Origin: Lepidodermella squamata
Lineage: Eukaryota; Gastrotricha
Direction of reading: 5' to 3'
Assembly (NCBI GenBank): GCA_047495785.1
Contig: JBLDXI010000019.1
Coordinates: 744,001 to 808,000 of the forward strand
DNA: 64,000 bases
Below, piece by piece: positions 57,400-64,000 of the stretch (positions within the stretch are counted from its first letter, which is position 1; each line of letters opens with the position of its first letter). The translations under genes and the position numbers were made by a program. The notes below the pieces were generated by a model. The model searched no databases. It had not been told where the DNA came from and saw only the letters and a list, made by a program, of their open reading frames with translations.

Positions 57400-59134
57400 T
57401 TACACATATCCAACCACATTGGGAATAACGAAAAACAGGATTAAAGGTGACGATACAGCAATGAATGCAGCCAACGTGAACAGCACACCGTCGACCAAAT
57501 CGGCCACGTCAGACCACGAGCTGAACATGTACCTCGTGCAATGTTTCGCCACCCCTTCACTTTCCACTTTCTGTTGAAAAAAAAACGAAATATTATCTTA
57601 AAAGGTTTAAGAATAAAGATATTTAACCTCTTCATCGGTATTGACTTCAAGATGACCGATTTCAGCCTCAGTTACGTTGCCCTTATCAACGCGCCGGTAG
57701 ACACAGGTGGGGCATTGACATTTCCTACAGCTAGGAATTCTCTGGATCCATAATGGCAAAGTCCGTCTTCTATCGTCATAAACAGCTAATCGAGCGATGA
57801 AAATCGAAGTTCCAACAGAGAGACCCGATATGAAAGTGACGATGAAAATATAAATTGCCAGAATCGGAACATCCGTTGAAGTTTTCGGGAGCTGGAAATT
57901 TCAGAAATTATTTAAAATTTCTTAAAAAAAAGGATGAAACCTACATTTGAAGCGACCACAGATTGAAAGACCACCACTGAAAGTAAAGTTGTGGTTGAGG
58001 ATCCAACTCGTTGAGGATGAGTTGCCGGCAGCAGGAAGAACAGAACTTGAACGATTGAAAGAAAAACCGCCGGTAAAATGACGTTGAGCAAGTGATAGAT
58101 GCGAGCTCGCTCGAGGTTGATATTAAACTCGACCCGGGCGAAATACGTCTTGGACGAAACTTTATTAAGGATGTTAGACCCTGTAACGCTCAGCAGGTCC
58201 CAAGTTTCGCCAGTGATGTACATCACAGTGTCAACTGGCTCGCTCATATTACGCAAAGTCAAGTTCATGAAACGAATGTCCAGAGTTGGACTCTCTAAAA
58301 TTATCTTGCAATTTTGCCTAAAAAAATCCTCATAGAAATAAATGAGAAATTTCTGATCTTCAAAAATTACCTGTCGAAGGGGAAATATCTCAGCTGGAGC
58401 TTGCAGTAGGTTTTCACGATACCTGTAGGGTGCCACCAAATTGTTCCGTCATTTTCGATTTTCATTTCAAATCTCGTGTCGCGAACAACGTGATAAATGT
58501 CCGAAACGCTGTTCCTAAGGCGGACGATTTTTTTCAAATTTCGATTCAAATTAATTTTCTTACAAAATAGCAATATCTGGAGTCCACAGCTGCCCACCAG
58601 GAATTATCATTTCAGTTGCATTGTGGTACTGAAGCGGATCCCAAGCTAGACGAAAATCATTCCAGGTCTAATAAAATAATTCGAATATTTTTCGATATTT
58701 TTTAGAAATTTTTTAAATACAATTTGCAGCCGGAGGGTCGTTTCAAGTACTTCATTTTTCTCGTTAAGATCCTGAATTTTGATCGGCAGTAATTTCAGCA
58801 TAACCGGGGTAGGGAAGCTGTCGCTGTTCGGTTGTCTGTTCATCGGTTGAGTCAAATAAGTCATCAGCAGTTGCCGACTCGCTGAAGCCGATGATCGGTC
58901 GTTGTCACGTGGTGCTCGTTTCGTCGGCGGTTTCGGCTTTGCTGTCATGTACTTGTAGTCGCTTTCCGACTCGTGCGATGAGTAATTGTTGTTAGCGGCT
59001 GTCGACAACCGGCGCGCTTCTTGTTCAGCAGCCAAGGCGTTGAAGAACACGCTTTTCGAAGTCGAAGAAACGTAAGAAAGTGCGGAACAAATAAGAAGGG
59101 TTAAGAATAGAGCGAAAAAAGAACGAGCTACCAT
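57400..59134 (-). CDS. Cys-loop receptor subunit 2 (paralogue of subunit 1)
   Basis: Six exons on the minus strand give 489 aa: 59134-58721, 58667-58564, 58514-58371, 58317-57945, 57891-57628, 57570-57400. Exons 2, 3 and 4 have the same lengths (104, 144, 373 nt) and phases as in subunit 1. A signal peptide is followed by a Ser/Lys-rich stretch, then KIQDLNEKNEVLETTLRLQI, TWNDFRLAWDP and the Cys loop C-KLQLRYFPFDRQN-C. The M1-M2 linker again reads THPQRVGSS. The M3-M4 loop is shorter than in subunit 1 and has a Cys cluster (CRKCQCPTC). The last exon supplies M4 (LFTLAAFIAVSSPLILFFV). The interval 57094-57399 up to its 3' end shows nothing supported. Confidence 0.87.
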
Positions 59135-61088
59135 CGCATCAAAATATAGTAAATTTTTCGAAAAATCTAAATGACTTTCATGATGAGTAAAAAATAAATT
59201 TCATTTTTTTTCAATTTAAGCCACGTTCTCATGCTAAAATATATATAGAAATAAAATTTCGATTAATTATGGAAACAAGGAATCAGGCTGATTATTACTG
59301 ATTTTGAGAGTCTGAGGTGAGTTGATCAGACGAAAGGTGTCAAATTGAGCGCGAGAGATGTAGGTCAAGGCGCGCGGATTTCAAATACTCATTAAGGCTT
59401 TTCCTTGACCCACATTAAATGAATCTACTCAGTTAAGATTTTGAGGCAATGAAATCTATTTTAGTCTTCAAATCACTAATATGGTTTCTTGATGTTATCG
59501 TTTATAGTTGAATTCACGAGTAATGACTGCTTTCTATTGAATAAAGTGAAAAAATTGCGGTATTTTGACATATTTAGGAGGGTTTAAGCTGAAATTGTCT
59601 GGCATATATCATCACTAATGTGTCAAAAATCGGCGTCAGAAATCGCTCTGAGAGCCGCGCTGTTCTACTTTCATCAGCCGCTGATGAATGAGAGTGGTTA
59701 AAAAATGATCGGAAGAGGCTATACTCAATAAAACAAGTAGACAACGAGCGGATAGTAATAAGCGATTTAGCAATGAAAATCGTCCGAGGATGCGTCTTTC
59801 GGGATTCGCAATACTCGCGCGCGCTGGTGTATGAATATCCGGGCGCAATAAAAATCGCCGTAATTATGATGATCGGGGGGTCTAGTCATTTTTACGGCCG
59901 AGACTGTTATTCGAACACAACCAGTGCCCGAGCGGAACACCGGCGCCGCTGCTTGATGTTAATGCACGCGTGGAGGCATGGCGCCGATGTTTCGCAAGAT
60001 TACCCTCATCCACCGCTATTTTCCAATGTCGGCCGAAAACAAAAACAACACAAAAGCTTTCAGATGCGCGGCAAGTCAAGTCTATTCAAAGTTACCCAGT
60101 CAAATCTTGTATACACAAAAACTGCGTTAATGGTGTAATACCCATTCGAATATCAGGTAGTAAATGAGCTCAAGTAGTAAGCTCATACACTGCGATCGAA
60201 CAGCAAACACAGCGCAGAGTCAAGTTGTTTTATTGCGGCGCTTTTGTTTTCCTCATGGGTGGTTCCGAAAAATAAGCCGCCACATATCACGCGTGTTGCG
60301 GCCGGATATGTGATTAACAATAATCGACTGCACCTGTGAATGTGCTGGCGCCGCTGATGAGAATATTTCTTTGCGCGCTTATCGAAACATCGATGCACAT
60401 AATATTATCGGCATAATTCGTAATTTTTACAGATAATATATAGGACAGTGAAAATATGGCCGCTGGTCATTCCAATAACCTGAACAAGCTGAATAATTGA
60501 ACAATAAAGCATAGTCGCTTTGGAACTGGGAAATAGGCAATGTGAATAATTGTAATTATTTCATGTAAGAAATTTCATGTAAGATTGAACGAATCGTAAT
60601 CCAAGAAAATACCGATTTACCGAATTATAGTTTTACTTTACTTTTTTAACGACCATTTCCAGAAAAATAATTGCTTGCCTGGCTTAGATCGCTGCAAAAA
60701 CGGTAGTTAAATCTTAGGAAGGATAAGGTCCTGCGTAATAATTCGGTATATACGGTGTATGTACCTAGGAATAAATGGCTCCATTTGAAGGAATAAAGGA
60801 TTATTTGTCCTTATTTTTTTTAATAATTTATTAATTTTTCATCTCATTAACTAGAGAACTTGAAGATTCACTTGAGTCTCAACTCCATAGTCAATTAATG
60901 AATTAATTAATGCTAATTATTTCCGAATTTTCAGCTAAAAAATTCGTGGTTATCTTTATTTTATCAACGCTAGTTACGTTATCATCAAAAACGCTATACG
61001 CTGCGGTTTTTTTTATGTTTTTTATTTGAAACAACATCGCCTGTTGATAAAGGTATAATTACCGAGCTCATTTTTTGTGCCTACAAAA
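59135..61088. other. Intergenic region between receptor 2 and GNAT gene
   Basis: About 1.95 kb. Short frames on both strands (59636-60398) overlap one another and have no recognisable content. I see no RNA gene or repeat. Confidence 0.5.
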
Positions 61089-62246
61089 ATGACAGGACAA
61101 TTTGAGGAATTAGCCAAATTATATTCCATCCGATTAAGCCGCAATGATGCAAATGACTTGGCGGCGATCGCTCGGCTCGAACTCGAATGCGCCCAAGGCA
61201 CGGATATGAAATTCTGCTTCCAATCAGAAAAGCCTCGAACGGACAAATTTGACGAGGCAATCACAATTTTCGCTGAGACACGGACAGACTGCCACATTGT
61301 CGGCCTATTTGCCGGCAATATTCGCCGCGTTCAAATCGAACCGGGCCGATTTGAACTAGTTTCTTGGATGTGCAGCCTTCGCATCGACCCAAATCATCGA
61401 CGGGGCGGTCTGGCTTTTTACCTAATCAGAGAACTTGAATCGCTCTTAGCGAAACGAGGTGTCACTTTCGTGTATTGCGGGACTTCGCGTGACAATGAGC
61501 CGTCATTCAGGTTGTTCCTAAAAGCTGGCTATTCTCACCTATTCACGAGCGAATTTCAAGGCATTAACATCGCCCATAACTTGGCTTTATTGCCGCCTGA
61601 AAATCACTGGGCTCAGTATGGTATTAAAACGGAAAAACTGGATTTCCAACAAACAGAACAATTTAGGGCAAAACATTTTTCGCACTCCTTCTTCTATCCA
61701 GACATCGCGGCAAATCCTATTAAAAGCAACGTCTACATCGCTAAGATGAATGATGACGAATACGTCGCATTTGACGTGGCTTCAATAGCGGATGAGTGGA
61801 ATTTTGTTGAAGTTTCGCTCCGTTTCCGGTTGATTTGTCTAATTTATACAATTTTAAATTTTCTGTTCCCGCGATGGTTTGAGAAGCCGTTGCCTTTTGG
61901 TCATCCATGGGTGCTTTACTGGGCCCTTCCATGGGTGGTTGAAGCGAAATCGCAAGAAAATAAGCGAAGACTGATGCAAGCTGCGGTTGCGTTTGCGACT
62001 CGAGATTTGGCTGAGACAAAAAAAGCAGATGTTCTGTCATTGTCCTTGACACGAATCATGTCCAACCTGAGCGAGGAAGACGCTGAACTGGCCAAATCTT
62101 GTTTAGGGTTGTCGAAAACAGTTTTCCATGGGGCAGGGACAAGATTTTTGGGACGTAGCCTGAAACGTGACGAGAAGGAAGCGGCTTCGATGGAAAATTT
62201 CATCAAGAAACAGCCTTTTTGGTTTATTGATGGTAAAGAAATATAG
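61089..62246 (+). CDS. GNAT-family N-acetyltransferase-like protein
   Basis: Single exon, 385 aa from the ATG at 61089. The N-terminal half has the GNAT core: VSWMCSLRIDPNHR followed by RGGLAFYLIRELESLL (acetyl-CoA pyrophosphate loop, R-x-x-G-x-A type), then VYCGTSRDNEPSFRLFLKAGY, the usual helix with Asn and the Y at the end of the fold. The C-terminal half (about 170-385) is unlike known enzymes to me. It includes a hydrophobic stretch (LICLIYTILNFLF) that could be a membrane-associated helix. The substrate is unknown. A small-molecule acetyltransferase is as likely as a protein acetyltransferase. AATAAA at 62284 lies between it and the next gene, 105 nt downstream. Confidence 0.75.
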   Translation: MTGQFEELAKLYSIRLSRNDANDLAAIARLELECAQGTDMKFCFQSEKPRTDKFDEAITIFAETRTDCHIVGLFAGNIRRVQIEPGRFELVSWMCSLRIDPNHRRGGLAFYLIRELESLLAKRGVTFVYCGTSRDNEPSFRLFLKAGYSHLFTSEFQGINIAHNLALLPPENHWAQYGIKTEKLDFQQTEQFRAKHFSHSFFYPDIAANPIKSNVYIAKMNDDEYVAFDVASIADEWNFVEVSLRFRLICLIYTILNFLFPRWFEKPLPFGHPWVLYWALPWVVEAKSQENKRRLMQAAVAFATRDLAETKKADVLSLSLTRIMSNLSEEDAELAKSCLGLSKTVFHGAGTRFLGRSLKRDEKEAASMENFIKKQPFWFIDGKEI

Positions 62247-62283
62247 TTCAAAGGCTGAAGAGGTGAGTGCAATGTGGCATGAA

Positions 62284-62289
62284 AATAAA
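62284..62289 (+). terminator. Poly(A) signal candidate, GNAT gene
   Basis: AATAAA about 38 nt past the GNAT stop, within the 105-nt gap to the DUF4419 gene. Confidence 0.5.
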
Positions 62290-62351
62290 ATATCCTCCTT
62301 AAACATAAAAATTCGATCTATTCGATTCTCTTTTTTCTAACCAATTTACCT

Positions 62352-63518
62352 ATGATGTTTCATTTCGACGAAGAGGTTACATCACCTCTTGAGATCACAT
62401 TTTGCCGCGAAGAAGCTGCATTGCGAAATGCCGGGAAGCCCTTTTTCAGTAATTTTCGAAAAATATCTCAAACCGCAGCCACTGAGAGGAAGAAACTGCT
62501 CGAGCTGATTGAATCAGCCAATGAAACATCTATTTCAAGTCAAGATGGCCAACCGAAGATGCGGTTGAAATTAAGAGAGGATCTGTTGCCTCGAAATTAT
62601 ACTGCATATCACATGAATTTCGCGTTTTATCTTCGCCATTGCTGGGGCTATCATTTAGGCGCAGTCATTCGACCTGATGTCATTTATTTCACAATTGTCA
62701 ATCAAATTGCTAAGCATTTATTCAGGCGAAAGTTGGTGAATTCGCTATCTAACCCTGATGATATTAGAAAGAACTTGCAAGTCGAAGGTCCATTAGCTAT
62801 GGATGAAGACGGGATAATTGACCTGAACGACATTATCAAAGAGTTAAGCGTATTGATTCCTGGCGATCATTCCGATCTAATGATTGCGTTCTCAACTGAT
62901 TCCCAAATTTCATTCGAAGCTCGGATTGCTTCATTTTGCGAGATATCCTCGCCTTATTATTCGGAGATGAAGGTCTTTTGCGGGATCCCGAAAATCAGGC
63001 TCGAGGGTTCGGCCCAAGATTGGGCGAACCTAGTTCGAGCAATTGATTACTGGCAAAACACGGATCTGGACGAACATTTTAAAGTTAGCTACTTGAGGAC
63101 AATCCACGCGATTTGCACGCGAATTCTCGATGATGTCGAAACAAAAACAATGACGCCTGATTTTTGGCGCCGGTTGTATTGCGAGGAAAGATGCGGATCG
63201 GGTGGTTCTGTTGTTACCGGATGGATCTGCGAGCTGTTCAACATACCCCGCCGGCAGGGTATTGAACGCTTTAAAGGTGATTTCACGAGGCTAGAATGGC
63301 TTGTTCGAGGGAATAGCGGTAAATTCAAGAGGATGGTGGCACATCACGGCTTGTTTTCGTCCAGGTACAACAAGGTCATTGATTGTTTAGTGCCGGAATT
63401 TTCGCGGCTGATCTATGAGATAAAGCCGAAGCGCCGCCGGTTTTACAGGTCCTTAGTCAATAGATTTCGCAGATTAGGAGCTTGCAACGCCGATGATAAT
63501 AAACATTCGACTGATTGA
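62352..63518 (+). CDS. DUF4419 domain protein
   Basis: Single exon, 388 aa; a second ATG follows immediately (62355). The order and content fit the DUF4419 family: IRPDVIYFTIVNQIAKHL (family: RPDD-W-x-x-I), LIPGDHSDLMIAFSTDSQIS (family: the D-F-S-T-T-T region), KVFCGIPKIRLEGSAQDWANLV (family: CGIP-x-V-T-L-x-G-x-x-x-DW) and FWRRLY...VVTGWICELF (family: SGWI). This family is found mainly in fungi and scattered eukaryotes, and its biochemical function is unknown. The C-terminus is basic (KPKRRRFYRSLVNRFRRL). Placement right after the GNAT gene on the same strand may be chance. The last 480 nt of the window (63519-64000) show nothing supported. Confidence 0.75.
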   Translation: MMFHFDEEVTSPLEITFCREEAALRNAGKPFFSNFRKISQTAATERKKLLELIESANETSISSQDGQPKMRLKLREDLLPRNYTAYHMNFAFYLRHCWGYHLGAVIRPDVIYFTIVNQIAKHLFRRKLVNSLSNPDDIRKNLQVEGPLAMDEDGIIDLNDIIKELSVLIPGDHSDLMIAFSTDSQISFEARIASFCEISSPYYSEMKVFCGIPKIRLEGSAQDWANLVRAIDYWQNTDLDEHFKVSYLRTIHAICTRILDDVETKTMTPDFWRRLYCEERCGSGGSVVTGWICELFNIPRRQGIERFKGDFTRLEWLVRGNSGKFKRMVAHHGLFSSRYNKVIDCLVPEFSRLIYEIKPKRRRFYRSLVNRFRRLGACNADDNKHSTD

Positions 63519-64000
63519 TGGTTTCAACTTTTTGAAAAAAAAATTCAGAAATTTATTCAAATTTTACCTCTCTGATTGACATGATTGGAAAAATACCTGT
63601 TACTACTTTCATATTTTTATTGGGAAAATGGTCAGTTGTTTCTAACAAAGTACATAGTACAGCAACAAGGCTTCGATATTTTTTAATAGCTTGATAATCA
63701 AATTTCACTAGAATATAATGACTCAGCTTATATAAGCTGGTTGAAGAGCTTTGAAATTAATGCATTCTTGATTCTTCAGTTCAAAAATTAGGGTCTAAGG
63801 AGGCAAGTCGGAACAAAAATGTTTAGGACCATCTACACCTGAATCCTTTTACTATAAGTTAATATAAGTTAATTGAAGAACATGAGATTAGATAATATCG
63901 CGTCAGAACACTACACTCTAATAAAAATTCGATTTGTTTATCACTGGTTTAACCAGGTTAAAATACCAGGATCCGCGAGAAAAGCATGCCAAGCGAGCCG

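Overview
This window is nuclear DNA of a small-genome invertebrate animal. Genes lie on both strands. They are split by many very short GT-AG introns (most 53-65 nt, a few of 0.3-1.1 kb), use AATAAA poly(A) signals, and encode animal-only families: Pellino, TRIM37-like RING, FoxK, TFG, p90 RSK, Cys-loop receptors and PLA2G15-type acyltransferase. I cannot name the phylum. A short interstitial array of the (CCCTAA)n type fits TTAGGG telomeres and argues mildly against chromadorean nematodes. Exon joins below were made by hand from splice sites, reading frame and family similarity; single boundaries may be off by a base.

Region 1 (50-16,132) is the most unusual part. It holds five paralogous single-pass membrane protein genes (called A to E here), all on the + strand. 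Two (A, B) lie at 50-3,736 and three (C, D, E) at 12,326-16,132. A, B and C have a signal peptide, a shared beta-rich ectodomain, a Thr/Pro-rich stalk, a common juxtamembrane V-N-G-x-x-V-W/transmembrane module and a cytoplasmic tail with short motifs: QT[DE]F, (M/N)TK[RK]xxW and, in four members, PQxIxxHF-like. D and E lack the ectodomain and stalk but keep the membrane module and tail. C, D and E share a near-identical 20-21 nt upstream element. I recognise no described family with this tail. Between the two groups lie a BTBD9-like gene, a RING/beta-propeller gene, Pellino, and a Gly/Phe/Gln-rich secreted repeat protein.

Region 2 (16.6-32.6 kb) is housekeeping and regulatory: TFG (-) head-to-head with FoxK (+), then PP4 regulatory subunit 3 (SMEK), a PLA2G15/LCAT-like acyltransferase and GPATCH1, all on the minus strand. 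GPATCH1 and the acyltransferase are only about 100 nt apart with no obvious poly(A) signal between them, so an operon is possible.

Region 3 (32.6-47.8 kb) begins with a long gene-poor stretch, then a full-length p90 ribosomal S6 kinase with up to three alternative first exons, followed by two tandem one-domain RSK paralogues that have lost the activation-loop serine.

Region 4 (47.9-59.1 kb) holds two paralogous Cys-loop receptor subunits with matching exon lengths, flanking a four-domain C-type lectin gene. Their pore entrance lacks the usual cation-selective Gly-Glu-Lys. Region 5 (61-63.5 kb) has a GNAT acetyltransferase and a DUF4419 protein.

Three non-autonomous terminal-inverted-repeat elements are visible: two of about 173 bp with TA target duplications in introns of SMEK and RSK, and one of about 433 bp with a near-perfect 8-bp target duplication between the lectin and receptor genes.
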